DNA from: an uncultured Bacilli bacterium
GTDB lineage: Bacteria; Bacillota_I; Bacilli_A; RF39; UBA660
Direction: 5' to 3'
Length of the DNA: 55,445 bases
Assembly (NCBI GenBank): GCA_944329195.1
Contig: CALVHX010000003.1
Location: forward strand, 1-55,445
Below, in pieces: positions 9,011-17,771 of the stretch; positions within the stretch are counted from its first letter, which is position 1; every line of letters starts with the position of its first letter. The notes below the pieces were generated by a model. The model had not been told where the DNA came from and searched no databases. It saw only the letters and a program-made list of their open reading frames with translations. The position numbers and the translations under genes were made by a program.

Positions 9011-11191
9011 ATGTATATAGATGTATTATGTGAATTAGGTGCGAAGGCTATTGATCAGACTTTTGTCTATCACGTTCCTACTTTTTTAAAAGAGAGTATT
9101 AAAATCGGAGTTAGGGTGAAAATTCCCTTTGGTAAAATGGAAATAGAAGGTTTTGTTATCAATATTAATAACGATTCTTTGTTTGATAGGGATAAAATTA
9201 AAGATATTATATCTGTTATCGATGAGGAGCCAGTTCTTAATAAAGAAATGTTAATTCTTGGAAAATATATGGCAGATAGTTTGCTTTGTTCTAAAGTATC
9301 GGCATATCAGGTTATGTTACCAAAGGCTCTAAAGGCGCAAGTTAATACGAATGTAAAATTAAAATACAATAAGTACTTGAGAAGAAATAAGAGTATTGAA
9401 GAGATCGATTTATACATTAGTAAATGTAGATATGAAACTCAGATAGAACTTTTATGTAAATTGAAAGAAAAAGATATTTTAATTAGGAAAATGAATAGTA
9501 GTATAAATACTATATTAAAACATGGTCTTGCCTCAATTGTGTATGAGGAAGAAAGTAGATATAAATATACTGGTAAATCTGACTATAAAAAGGTAAGTCT
9601 TACAAGTGAGCAAGAGAAAGTTGTATCTTGTGTTGTTAATTCTTTTGATAGATCACATACCTTTCTTCTTTATGGAGTTACAGGTTCTGGTAAAACAGAA
9701 GTATATATGAATATTATCGAAGAAGCTTTGAAACAAGAGAAGTCTGCGATTATGTTGGTTCCGGAAATTAGTTTGACTCCACAGATTGTTGGAAAATTTA
9801 TGGCAAGATTTGGTGATGTTATTTCTATATTACATTCTAAACTTTCCGATAGTGAAAGGTATGATGAATACAGAAAAATTACTCAAGGTAAATCAAAAAT
9901 TGTGATTGGAACTAGGAGTGCTATATTTGTTCCTTTTTTAAATATTGGAGTAATTATTATCGATGAAGAACATACTTCTTCTTACAAGCAAGAGAATAAT
10001 CCTAGATATAATGCTAAAGATATTGCTATGTGGAGAAGTAAATATCATGATTGTCCAGTATTATTGGGTTCCGCTACTCCTTCTATGGAGACAATGGCAA
10101 GAGCTGCTAATGGAGTGTATACTCTACTTACGCTGAATAAAAGAGTTGGAAATAGTACTCTTCCAATAGTGGAAGTTGTCGATATGAAAAAGGAAGTTAA
10201 AAAGGGGAACTTTATTTTATCAGATATATTAAAAAATAAAATAGATGATAGGTTGTCAAAAAAAGAACAGATAATTTTATTACTTAATAAACGTGGTTAT
10301 TCTTCCATTATTAGTTGCAAGGAATGTGGATATGTGGCGAAGTGTCCTAAATGTGATATAACATACACTTATCATAAGAAAAGTAATAATTTAAAATGTC
10401 ATTATTGTGGAACATCAGTACCTGTAATTTATAAATGTCCTATTTGTGGTAGTGATAATTTAAAAGATTATGGTATGGGAACAGAAAAGTTAGAAGAAGA
10501 GTTAAAGAAAATATTTGATGCAAAAATAGTTAGAATGGATGTTGATACTACGACGAAAAAAGGTGATCATCAGAAAATAATAGATGATTTTGGTGAACGT
10601 AAATATGATATATTGATTGGTACACAGATGATTGCTAAAGGGTTAGATTTTCCATTAGTTACTTTGGTAGGAGTGGTGTCAGCAGATAGTAGTTTGACTG
10701 CTTCTGATTTTCGTGCTAGTGAAAATACTTATCAATTACTTTCTCAAGTTGCAGGTAGAGCGGGTAGATCTGATAGAAAAGGTGAGGTTATTATTCAAAC
10801 GTTTAACCCTGATCATTATAGTATTAGATTGGCTGAAAGACATAACTATTTAGAATTTTATAGGGAAGAAATGAAGATGAGAAAAATGCTCAAATATTCA
10901 CCTTATTATTATATGGTTCTTTTGAGTATAACTTCTAAAGTATATGAAATTGGTTCTGTAGAGTCAAATAAGATTGCTAGTTATTTAAGAAATAATTTGG
11001 ATAAAGAGACAATTGTGTTGGGGCCTTCTATGGCAAGTGTGTTTAAAGTTAACAATATATTTCATTATCAGATAATTATTAAATATCGAAAAGACAACAA
11101 TTTGATGTCTACTCTTAAATTTATTGATGAGATGTATAAGAAGAATAATAAGATAAATGTAGAAGTTGATTTTAGCCCGATTAGGATATAA
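9011..11191 (+). CDS. priA: Primosomal replication restart helicase PriA
   Basis: A superfamily-2 DNA helicase that recognises stalled forks and reloads the replicative helicase. The N-terminal 3'-DNA-binding domain (FVYHVP...GVRVKIPFG) is followed by Walker A GVTGSGKTEV near 222-231 and the DEEH box near 318. A cysteine-rich zinc insertion with eight Cys in four CxxC pairs spans ~436-480, and motifs V and VI (GTQMIAKGLDFP, QVAGRAGR) come after it. At 726 residues it is somewhat shorter than Bacillus PriA (~805) but has every expected motif. A TATAAT box (8987-8992) lies just upstream with a weak -35. Confidence 0.95.
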   Translation: MYIDVLCELGAKAIDQTFVYHVPTFLKESIKIGVRVKIPFGKMEIEGFVININNDSLFDRDKIKDIISVIDEEPVLNKEMLILGKYMADSLLCSKVSAYQVMLPKALKAQVNTNVKLKYNKYLRRNKSIEEIDLYISKCRYETQIELLCKLKEKDILIRKMNSSINTILKHGLASIVYEEESRYKYTGKSDYKKVSLTSEQEKVVSCVVNSFDRSHTFLLYGVTGSGKTEVYMNIIEEALKQEKSAIMLVPEISLTPQIVGKFMARFGDVISILHSKLSDSERYDEYRKITQGKSKIVIGTRSAIFVPFLNIGVIIIDEEHTSSYKQENNPRYNAKDIAMWRSKYHDCPVLLGSATPSMETMARAANGVYTLLTLNKRVGNSTLPIVEVVDMKKEVKKGNFILSDILKNKIDDRLSKKEQIILLLNKRGYSSIISCKECGYVAKCPKCDITYTYHKKSNNLKCHYCGTSVPVIYKCPICGSDNLKDYGMGTEKLEEELKKIFDAKIVRMDVDTTTKKGDHQKIIDDFGERKYDILIGTQMIAKGLDFPLVTLVGVVSADSSLTASDFRASENTYQLLSQVAGRAGRSDRKGEVIIQTFNPDHYSIRLAERHNYLEFYREEMKMRKMLKYSPYYYMVLLSITSKVYEIGSVESNKIASYLRNNLDKETIVLGPSMASVFKVNNIFHYQIIIKYRKDNNLMSTLKFIDEMYKKNNKINVEVDFSPIRI

Positions 11192-11196
11192 AATTA

Positions 11197-11225
11197 TTGC
11201 TTCTTTTTTCCTTTTATTGTATAAT
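11197..11225 (+). promoter_or_regulatory. Sigma-A-type promoter of prepilin-like gene
   Basis: TTGCTT (11197-11202) and TATAAT (11220-11225) with a 17-base spacer lie 25 bases before the start codon at 11251. Confidence 0.65.
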
Positions 11226-11250
11226 TGATTTATGATATGGAGGAGCGGTA

Positions 11251-13821
11251 ATGAATAGAAAAGGTTTTACTTTGATAGAGTTATTAGTTACTATTGCTAT
11301 AGTTTCTTTAATAGCGGGCATTTCTGCTTATGCTATTATTTCTTCGGTAAACGATTCAAAGGAAAGAGCACTTGCTATTACTTCTAATAATATAAAAGAT
11401 GCTGCTAAACTTTATGCCACTGAGCAAAATAGTGAAAGTGATTGGAAAGATGTAACTGGCTATGAATATAAATATTTTTGTGTTACTATTCAAGAGCTTA
11501 TTAATAAGGGATTATTAAATTCAGATGATACTTTGAATAAAGATTATAATTTTACTGGTTCTACATACGTTATAGTAATGAAGGATAAACTTACTTCTGT
11601 TGTAGAAAAAGAAGAGATAACTGATGACTCTTCTCTTGATAGTTATAAGATATGTACTGGTGAAATAAAAAATGAAGAAGTTACTGCGCCAGAAGTTAGT
11701 GGTAGTAATTCTTATACGGATCAAATTGACTTAGATTTTGAAGATGGAGCGGCAGAATCTGCTAGAGAATATGAGTGCTTATATGGTCTTACTTCAAATA
11801 ATTTAGATAGAACGGGAACTATTGATGGAAATGTTTGTAGGATGTCTGGGCTCGATAATAATACTAATTATTATGCAAGAGTGTGTATGAGAACTGAAAG
11901 AGAAAGTTATATATGTTCAGAAACTAGTTCTTATAAAACTAAAGACTTTGTTTCTCCTACTATAGATAAGGTTGGAAAAACTGGTGTTATGATAAAGTAT
12001 GATGACAGTAATGTTATAGGTGGAGCTAATTACTATTTTAAGTCTTCGGTAGATACGATTTCTATAGGTGATGTTAATAGGTGCGATCTAAATGGTGATA
12101 CGTTTACTTGTAGTGGAAGTACAACGACAACAATTGAGGCAAATACTTGGTATAAGACGGATATGGAGAATGTCGATTTGGAATATGAACAAGAAAATTA
12201 TATTGTAACTATTACCGCTAGAATAACTGATAAAAGTAATAATTTTAAAGAGTCAAGTAAAAATATTTCAATTGAAAAAAATTTGGTTACGTATACTGCT
12301 ACTTTTAATTTGGGACTTGCCGACACGATAAATGGTGGAAAAAATAATATAAAAATTTCTTGTCAAGCGGAAGAAGGAAAGAGTTGCGTTCCTAGTTCTA
12401 AAGCTCCTACTATAGTAAGAAATGGTTATACTTCAGTTGGGTGGAGTACATCAAAGTCCGCTACGAGTGCTAGTTTATCTAGTGGTGGTACGATAACACT
12501 TTCTGGTAATATTTCTTATTATCCTATAACCTATAAGAGAGTTACTGTAACATTTGATAAAAATGGTGCCTCTTCAATAGGCAGTACAAGTGTAAGTTGT
12601 AACATGTATAATAGTGCTACTTCGTGTTCAGTTAAATCGCCAACGATAACTGCATCTTCTAACACTCCTAATGTAGTAGGTTGGAATACAAGTAAGAGCG
12701 CTAAAACATCATCTTGGAATGTTGGGGTTAATAAAAGTTTTAGTTCAAATACTACATATTATGCTATAACTAAAAGTAGTTCTAAAACTTATACTGCAAC
12801 ATTTACAGTTCAAGATACTAATTCTGCTAGTAGTAGTTTTGGAAGTACTAGCTGTACAATAGCGGAGACATATAATGGTGCTGCACCAAGTAGTAGTTGT
12901 CAAATAACGGCTCCAGTTCTTACTGGTAAAAATGGATATTCGGCAGTTGGATGGAATACGAATAGAAATGCGACTGTCGCTAGTGTAGGTAGTGGTGGTA
13001 GAGCATATTTAACTGGTAATACTACTTATTATTCGATAGTTGCTAAATCTGCTCCTTCTGTTCCTGCTCCTAGTTTGACAATTAATATTTCTTCGCATGG
13101 ATTTAATCAAACATACACTAATAGTAGCGGTGGTACTAAGAGTGTAAATATCACATGTAATTCTTCTTCGTGTACAGATATAGGTTCTAATAGTTGTACA
13201 AATTCATCGTGTCAAGGAATTGGTTGGAGTGGTAAAAAACCAATTATTAGTTGGAGCACTAACTCTTTGAATACTTTAAATGTATATTATGATAGTCAGA
13301 CACATAATCAATTTGATGAAAGTAGATGGGGATCTTATAGCACTTCTACTACTGGAACGATGAGCGTTGAGACAGGCGGATATAGGATTATTAGAATAGT
13401 AGATACTGATGGTAACTCAACTGTTGAAGTGAAAATTTACTTGAAATTAGATTATGTTGCTCCTATTGTTACATTACCATCGTCCAGTTCGACAGCTTGG
13501 AGGAAGGACCTTTGGGATATTTACTATAGTGACAGTTTATCTGGTCTTAGCAGTAGCGTCAATGCTTTTGCAGAACCTACGTATATAAGTTGTAGCAATT
13601 CTGAGGCAAGAAATAATTGTGGTATTACTAATGGTTTTCAGTCCTATGGTGGTAGTTCTGGCTCGAAGACTACGCAGTGTAGTGCATATTATGATTGTTA
13701 TTCTAACTATTTGGAATTATGGTCCTGTGCTACAGATAATGTTGGTAATAAAACTTGCTCAAAAAGGGTTAATCCAAGTGGAACACAGACAAATTATACA
13801 TATTTAGTTAAAGATTATTAG
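11251..13821 (+). CDS. Giant type IV prepilin-like surface protein with InlB-type repeats
   Basis: The N-terminus MNRKGFTLIELLVTIAIVS is a classical class III/type IV prepilin signal (cleavage at G^FTLIE, Glu at +5, long hydrophobic helix). Pseudopilins and pilins usually have 120-200 residues; this protein has 856. The ectodomain has a fibronectin-like section (~150-230) and three tandem modules of ~75 residues resembling InlB B-repeat/Flg_new units (motif AxFxxN...GYxxVGWNTxxxA...GNTTYY). It ends in a Cys-rich domain rich in Ser, Thr, Asn and Tyr. No pilus ATPase, platform protein or prepilin peptidase gene is nearby. It is probably processed by a distant PilD/ComC and exposed on the surface as an adhesin. 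The ATG follows ggagcggta. Confidence 0.8.
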   Translation: MNRKGFTLIELLVTIAIVSLIAGISAYAIISSVNDSKERALAITSNNIKDAAKLYATEQNSESDWKDVTGYEYKYFCVTIQELINKGLLNSDDTLNKDYNFTGSTYVIVMKDKLTSVVEKEEITDDSSLDSYKICTGEIKNEEVTAPEVSGSNSYTDQIDLDFEDGAAESAREYECLYGLTSNNLDRTGTIDGNVCRMSGLDNNTNYYARVCMRTERESYICSETSSYKTKDFVSPTIDKVGKTGVMIKYDDSNVIGGANYYFKSSVDTISIGDVNRCDLNGDTFTCSGSTTTTIEANTWYKTDMENVDLEYEQENYIVTITARITDKSNNFKESSKNISIEKNLVTYTATFNLGLADTINGGKNNIKISCQAEEGKSCVPSSKAPTIVRNGYTSVGWSTSKSATSASLSSGGTITLSGNISYYPITYKRVTVTFDKNGASSIGSTSVSCNMYNSATSCSVKSPTITASSNTPNVVGWNTSKSAKTSSWNVGVNKSFSSNTTYYAITKSSSKTYTATFTVQDTNSASSSFGSTSCTIAETYNGAAPSSSCQITAPVLTGKNGYSAVGWNTNRNATVASVGSGGRAYLTGNTTYYSIVAKSAPSVPAPSLTINISSHGFNQTYTNSSGGTKSVNITCNSSSCTDIGSNSCTNSSCQGIGWSGKKPIISWSTNSLNTLNVYYDSQTHNQFDESRWGSYSTSTTGTMSVETGGYRIIRIVDTDGNSTVEVKIYLKLDYVAPIVTLPSSSSTAWRKDLWDIYYSDSLSGLSSSVNAFAEPTYISCSNSEARNNCGITNGFQSYGGSSGSKTTQCSAYYDCYSNYLELWSCATDNVGNKTCSKRVNPSGTQTNYTYLVKDY

Positions 13822-13829
13822 GAGGAGTA

Positions 13830-14264
13830 ATGAAAAAGAACGTTGATAAGAAATTACAGATAATTTTAATTGTATTGATTGCACTTATTATAACTGTTTC
13901 AATTGTAATTTTCGTTAGTAAAAATAGACCGACTTCTGATGAAAATTATGAAGTGATAATAGGTGATGATGGTACATTGCCAGATGTTAATTATAATGAT
14001 TTTGAGATTACTGATGCTTCTTTTTCTGTTGATAGAGAAAATAATAATACGAAAATTTATTTGACAATAAAAAATAATAGTAGTGATTCTAAATATTTAG
14101 ATAGCTTTAATGTCATTGTTAAGGATAGTTTGGGCAATAGAATAAATAAATTTTATGTCATGGTCGACAAAGAATTTTCGGCAGGAGAAGAATATGAAAC
14201 TATTACTGGTGGAGATATAATTCTAGAAGATGCTTATAAACTTGAGTTTGAATTTAATGATTAA
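13830..14264 (+). CDS. Membrane-anchored extracytoplasmic protein, FxLYD/DUF4352-like
   Basis: A 144-residue protein with a basic start, one transmembrane helix (~10-30) and an extracytoplasmic beta-sandwich-like domain (~50-144). The segment ITDASFSVDRENNNTKIYLTI resembles the FxLYD/DUF4352 immunoglobulin-like fold. It starts eight bases after the prepilin-like gene behind a ggaggag ribosome binding site and shares its terminator. A role as accessory or chaperone for the giant prepilin is an inference from this pairing. Confidence 0.65.
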   Translation: MKKNVDKKLQIILIVLIALIITVSIVIFVSKNRPTSDENYEVIIGDDGTLPDVNYNDFEITDASFSVDRENNNTKIYLTIKNNSSDSKYLDSFNVIVKDSLGNRINKFYVMVDKEFSAGEEYETITGGDIILEDAYKLEFEFND

Positions 14265-14291
14265 AAAAAGATAAAATGCTTATCTTTTTTT
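14263..14291 (+). terminator. Terminator after prepilin operon
   Basis: An 11-bp stem (aaaaaaagata/tatcttttttt) with a 7-base loop ends in a T-run. Its A/T symmetry would let it act in both directions. Confidence 0.8.
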
Positions 14292-14341
14292 CATATTTAT
14301 TTTTATTCTTAATATAATTTACTAGAAAGAAGAGGAATAAT

Positions 14342-14830
14342 ATGATTAATAAGAAAAATTTGTGGTTTTTAACCTTGTTTAGTTTAGTACTTGTCTTATC
14401 TATCTACTATGTGACAATGCCTAACGAAATATTTATTTCTAACACAGATAAAGTATCAGAAGATGAAAGAGATGTGTCGGTAGATGAATCATCGATAATA
14501 GCGGCTCTTAAAGTAGAAGATGATACGGAAGTTATGGAAAAAATGAACGAACTTAAGGAAAAAATTACCGATGTAGATGCATCGACTGAAGAGAAAAATA
14601 CAGCATTTGAGGAATTAAAATTAATGAATAAAAATTCTTCAAAGGAAGAAACATTAGAAACTAAAATAAAGGAAATGTGTAATTGTGATAATTTTGTTAA
14701 AATAGATGGAGATAATGTTAGAGTTGTTCTCAATTCAGATGATTCTTCAGTAACTAGTGCCAATAATATAATGCGATTAGTTCAAGATGAGTTTTCTGAA
14801 AAAATGTATATTTCAGTAAAATTTAACTAA
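14342..14830 (+). CDS. spoIIIAH: Stage III sporulation protein AH-like (SpoIIIAH)
   Basis: A 162-residue single-pass membrane protein. The N-terminus (MINKKNLWFLTLFSLVLVLS) and acidic linker match SpoIIIAH, and the C-terminal region (~105-162) fits its YscJ/FliF-like ring-building domain. SpoIIIAH sits in the mother-cell membrane and docks with forespore SpoIIQ to form the feeding channel. In most spore-formers it is the last gene of the eight-gene spoIIIA operon; here no other spoIIIA gene is adjacent, and it is instead followed by gerE and gerM. The ribosome binding site is agaagagg. The family call rests on N-terminal resemblance and context. Confidence 0.75.
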   Translation: MINKKNLWFLTLFSLVLVLSIYYVTMPNEIFISNTDKVSEDERDVSVDESSIIAALKVEDDTEVMEKMNELKEKITDVDASTEEKNTAFEELKLMNKNSSKEETLETKIKEMCNCDNFVKIDGDNVRVVLNSDDSSVTSANNIMRLVQDEFSEKMYISVKFN

Positions 14831-14919
14831 TATGGGTAGTTTTACCTCACTTTAATTGTTCATATGAATACAATATTATGAGTAGACATAGACCACCCTA
14901 AAAGGGAAGTGAGGTATTT

Positions 14920-15126
14920 ATGAGTAAAGGCATACTAACAAATAGAGAAAAAGAAGTGTTTTCCTTATTAGTCGAAAATAAGACAACAAGAGAAATTGCT
15001 GATATTTTGAATATTAGTGAAAAGACAGTACGAAATCATATTTCTAATACAATGCAAAAATTATCTGTGAAAGGAAGAGCACAAGCAGTAGTAGAACTAA
15101 TAAGATTAGGCGAAATAACTTTATAA
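14920..15126 (+). CDS. gerE: Spore coat transcription regulator GerE
   Basis: A 68-residue stand-alone LuxR/GerE helix-turn-helix. The core matches Bacillus GerE closely: TNREKEVFSLL, then SEKTVRNHISN, then MQKLSVKGRAQAVVEL. GerE is the last regulator of the mother-cell cascade and activates or represses sigma-K-dependent coat genes. There is no receiver domain, which excludes ordinary LuxR-type response regulators. The ATG follows gggaagtgagg. The leader (14831-14919) contains an inverted pair ttacctcact/agtgaggta whose right arm covers the ribosome binding site, so translation could be modulated. A terminator follows the gene. Confidence 0.9.
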   Translation: MSKGILTNREKEVFSLLVENKTTREIADILNISEKTVRNHISNTMQKLSVKGRAQAVVELIRLGEITL

Positions 15127-15148
15127 GTCACATGTTGTGACTTTTTTC
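15125..15148 (+). terminator. Terminator after gerE
   Basis: An 8-bp stem aagtcaca/tgtgactt with a 3-base loop is followed by a T-run. Confidence 0.75.
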
Positions 15149-15201
15149 TTTTTTTGTAATGATGACTATACTAATTACATATATTTTACTAGGTGATATT
15201 T

Positions 15202-16164
15202 ATGTTAACAAGAATGTCTATAAAGAAAATAATGGTGTCGACAGCGGCGGTTTTAATTTTACTCATTATTTATTTAATTCCGGATAATAGAAGAGAAATA
15301 GAACTTAAAAATGATGGAATTGAATATGTTTATGATAATACTGGGTCTACGATTTATTTAGTGGATAGTAATGATTATGTGGCAAGGACTACTATTCCTA
15401 CTTGCAATTGTGAAGGAAAGGAGAAAGCTGATGATTTATTAGAAGGATTAATTATTGGTGGGAGTAAATCGAATATTATTCCCAATGGTTTTCGAAGTGT
15501 CATACCGCCAGGAACTAGTGTCTTAGGTTTAACATTGGAAGATAATGTTTTAACGATAGATTTTTCAAAGGAATTATTAGATATTGCTGAAAAAGAGGAG
15601 AAAAAAATGATTGAAGCAATTGTCTATACATTAACTAGTATAGACGGGATTGATAAGGTGATTATAAAAGTAGAAGGGGAAGTGTTGTCTAACCTTCCAA
15701 ATAGTAAGGAGAACTTGCCTACAGTACTAGATAGAAGTTATGGTATTAATAAGACATATGATTTAGTAACAACAAATAATATTGAATCTTATACAGTCTA
15801 TTATGTTAATAATTATAATGACGAAGAATACTATGTTCCTATTACAAAATATGTAAATGGAAATGGTGATGATCCAATTAAAGTTATAATTAAGGAGCTT
15901 AGTAGTTCCCCAATATATGAGACTAATCTTATGAGTTATTTAAACGCTGAAGCATCTCTTTTGGGTTATGAATATACAGATAATAATTTGAAACTTAATT
16001 TTAATGAATTATTACTTAATGGAATAGATAATAAAAATATTTTAGAGGAAGTTATATATACGATTAGTTTATCCGCTAATGATTTGTATGATGATTTGGA
16101 AATGGTATCATTTTATGTAAATAATGAAGAAGTTTATACGATGAATTTGAGTGAAATAGAATAA
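15202..16164 (+). CDS. gerM: Spore germination/feeding-channel protein GerM
   Basis: A 320-residue protein with one N-terminal membrane helix and two tandem GerMN domains (~60-150 and ~195-305). Each carries the characteristic GTSVLGLTLEDNVLTIDFS-type strand pair. In Bacillus, GerM is made in the mother cell under sigma-E and helps assemble the SpoIIQ-SpoIIIAH ring, so its location three genes after spoIIIAH fits. B. subtilis GerM is a lipoprotein, but no lipobox cysteine follows the hydrophobic segment here, so it is probably membrane-anchored. The ATG at 15202 follows aggtga by five bases; the in-frame GTG at 15193 overlaps that site and is rejected. Confidence 0.85.
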   Translation: MLTRMSIKKIMVSTAAVLILLIIYLIPDNRREIELKNDGIEYVYDNTGSTIYLVDSNDYVARTTIPTCNCEGKEKADDLLEGLIIGGSKSNIIPNGFRSVIPPGTSVLGLTLEDNVLTIDFSKELLDIAEKEEKKMIEAIVYTLTSIDGIDKVIIKVEGEVLSNLPNSKENLPTVLDRSYGINKTYDLVTTNNIESYTVYYVNNYNDEEYYVPITKYVNGNGDDPIKVIIKELSSSPIYETNLMSYLNAEASLLGYEYTDNNLKLNFNELLLNGIDNKNILEEVIYTISLSANDLYDDLEMVSFYVNNEEVYTMNLSEIE

Positions 16165-16214
16165 TAATGAATTGCGTAATTTTATTATGAACGATTTAAT
16201 AAAGATGTTTGTAA

Positions 16215-16243
16215 TTGTCAACTATTTTGAGTCTTTATATAAT
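16215..16243 (+). promoter_or_regulatory. Sigma-A-type promoter of peptidase gene
   Basis: TTGTCA (16215-16220) and TATAAT (16238-16243) with a 17-base spacer lie upstream of the M15 peptidase gene. This suggests the gene is expressed separately from the gerM transcript. Confidence 0.6.
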
Positions 16244-16273
16244 ATTATGAAAATGGCTTGATAAGCTATTGGA

Positions 16274-17125
16274 ATGGTGGTGAGAAACTTGATAATTACT
16301 AAAAGGCAGATAAGCGAACATTTTAATTCTGAAGAGTTTATGTGCCCTCATTGTAGGGAAATAAAAATAGATGAGAATTTGGTTAATAAAATGGAGAATA
16401 TTTTTAAAAAGTTAAATGCTAGTAAATGTATTGTATCAAGTGGTTATAGGTGTCCTAGTTATGATATTCAAATAGGTGGTTTTGCAGGTCGTCATAGTGA
16501 GGGATTAGCCGCGGATTGTGTCTATTATGATAAAGATGGAAAAATTATTCCCAGTAAGATTGTCATATGTGTGGCTTACGATTTAGGTGAATTAAATGGT
16601 ATTGCTAAAATCGATGATAACTACGTTCATTTAGATAATAGAAGTAATGGAACATACTATGGAGATGAGACAAGGGGGAACTCTAGTTATTGGTCTAATC
16701 CTTATGCTTATTTTAATGTTAGTAGAGAAGAGGTAGAAGAGTACACAGGTAAAGAAAAGATTCAGTATCAAGTACATGGAATAAATAAAAAATGGTATGC
16801 TAATGTGAATGTAGGTGGTATATCAGATACAGATACTAATACTTATGCTGGTGTCTTTGGTATTCCTATTGATTGTCTCTACATTGATAATTTGGAATAT
16901 CGTATTAAGACAAAAAATGGATGGCTACCTTCTGTTTTAGGAAGAAATGATTATGCTGGTATATATGGTAGAGAGGTAATAGGCATTGCAATTAAAAATG
17001 CAACTTATAGAGTGCATATTAAAGGAGGTAATTGGCTTCCTTGGGTATCTGGTTATGATGTTAATGACTATAATAATGGCTATGCTGGTAATGGCAAAGT
17101 TATAGATGCACTGCAGATTAAATAA
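16274..17125 (+). CDS. Peptidase M15A family D,D-carboxypeptidase-like protein with C-terminal wall-binding region
   Basis: The N-terminal ~115 residues form a peptidase M15A domain. The zinc ligands appear as His and Asp in the HSEGLAADC segment and His in YVHLD, after the typical SGYRCP segment. The enzyme should cleave peptidoglycan stem peptides. The C-terminal ~115 residues contain three Trp/Gly/Tyr-rich units (near KWYANV, NGWLPSV, GNWLPWV) that look like carbohydrate- or wall-binding repeats. No signal peptide is visible, as in phage endolysins and some spore enzymes. A TTG at 16289 behind ggtggtgag is a good alternative start. Proximity to gerM may suggest a spore-wall role, but a phage-derived lysin is also possible. 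Confidence 0.75.
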   Translation: MVVRNLIITKRQISEHFNSEEFMCPHCREIKIDENLVNKMENIFKKLNASKCIVSSGYRCPSYDIQIGGFAGRHSEGLAADCVYYDKDGKIIPSKIVICVAYDLGELNGIAKIDDNYVHLDNRSNGTYYGDETRGNSSYWSNPYAYFNVSREEVEEYTGKEKIQYQVHGINKKWYANVNVGGISDTDTNTYAGVFGIPIDCLYIDNLEYRIKTKNGWLPSVLGRNDYAGIYGREVIGIAIKNATYRVHIKGGNWLPWVSGYDVNDYNNGYAGNGKVIDALQIK

Positions 17126-17183
17126 ATAAAAGACTACTAAAAGTGATGTGAACTTTGTTTATAAGGCATTGTAAAAAATTAAT

Positions 17184-17236
17184 AAAAAATCAAGAGTTAA
17201 TAAAGTGAGTTTAACTAGACTCTTGATTTTTTATCG
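17184..17236 (+). terminator. Strong terminator after M15 peptidase
   Basis: A 14-bp perfect stem (aaaaaatcaagagt/actcttgatttttt) closes a 21-base loop and ends in T residues. Confidence 0.85.
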
Positions 17237-17310
17237 ATATAAATTATTTCTTTAAAAAAGAAAAAGCCTTAATTTATAAGACATAAATTATTAAGATAAT
17301 GGATATAATA

Positions 17311-17356
17311 AAAGAACATAATTATAATTCATAGACTGAATATAATTATGTTCTTT
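17311..17356 (-). terminator. Terminator at the end of the Panacea operon
   Basis: A 16-bp perfect inverted repeat (arms 17311-17326 and 17341-17356) overlaps the stop codon of the - strand toxin candidate. With the terminator at 17184 it insulates two convergent transcripts. Confidence 0.7.
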
Positions 17357-17771
17357 ACATATTAGTTTCTAAAAATTCATCTTTTGTAAATGAAATTCTT
17401 TCAACTTTATTGTTCGCGATATATTTATTATATCTATTAATAATATTGTTATATTCGGTTTGCTCAATTTTATAACCATTTTTATATAAATATTTTTCCA
17501 ATCCAGTAAAGTTTTCTATTACATAATTATCATTTATTTTAGCAAATGATAATCTTGGTAAAGGTGGATTATATTTTCTTATTAATACATTGAAAGGATA
17601 AGTAAAACAATTAGGTTTGCCATCGACTTTAGATATATTTATTAATGTTAGAGTGTTATATAAAGTATTTTTGTTTACTACTAACATTAATCTTTTTTTA
17701 CATTCGATATTTTTTATACCACTTGCAAAATACGGTGGTACAAAATATAAGAACATACCTTCTTCAATCAT
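17355..17771 (-). CDS. Candidate toxin of a Panacea-type toxin-antitoxin pair
   Basis: This 138-residue protein overlaps the last base of the Panacea antitoxin gene in the order antitoxin-toxin on the - strand. The N-terminal half (MFLYFVPPYFASGIKNIECKK, then RLMLVVNKN and TLTLINISKVDGK) is a beta-rich segment. It resembles the SH3-like barrel of MazF/PemK-type toxins, where a binding-strand 'KRPxLVL' segment is common. A Pro-rich loop (YNPPLPRLSFAKIN) and a Lys-rich C-terminal helix follow. I do not recognise a named family. The toxin role is inferred from its partner, the coupling and its size. Panacea antitoxins are known to pair with many unrelated toxins. Confidence 0.55.
   Translation of the reverse strand: MIEEGMFLYFVPPYFASGIKNIECKKRLMLVVNKNTLYNTLTLINISKVDGKPNCFTYPFNVLIRKYNPPLPRLSFAKINDNYVIENFTGLEKYLYKNGYKIEQTEYNNIINRYNKYIANNKVERISFTKDEFLETNM

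Noticed and set aside
16274-17125. Prophage endolysin as evidence for a prophage
   Set aside because: The M15 peptidase could be phage-derived, but no holin, structural or integrase gene is nearby.
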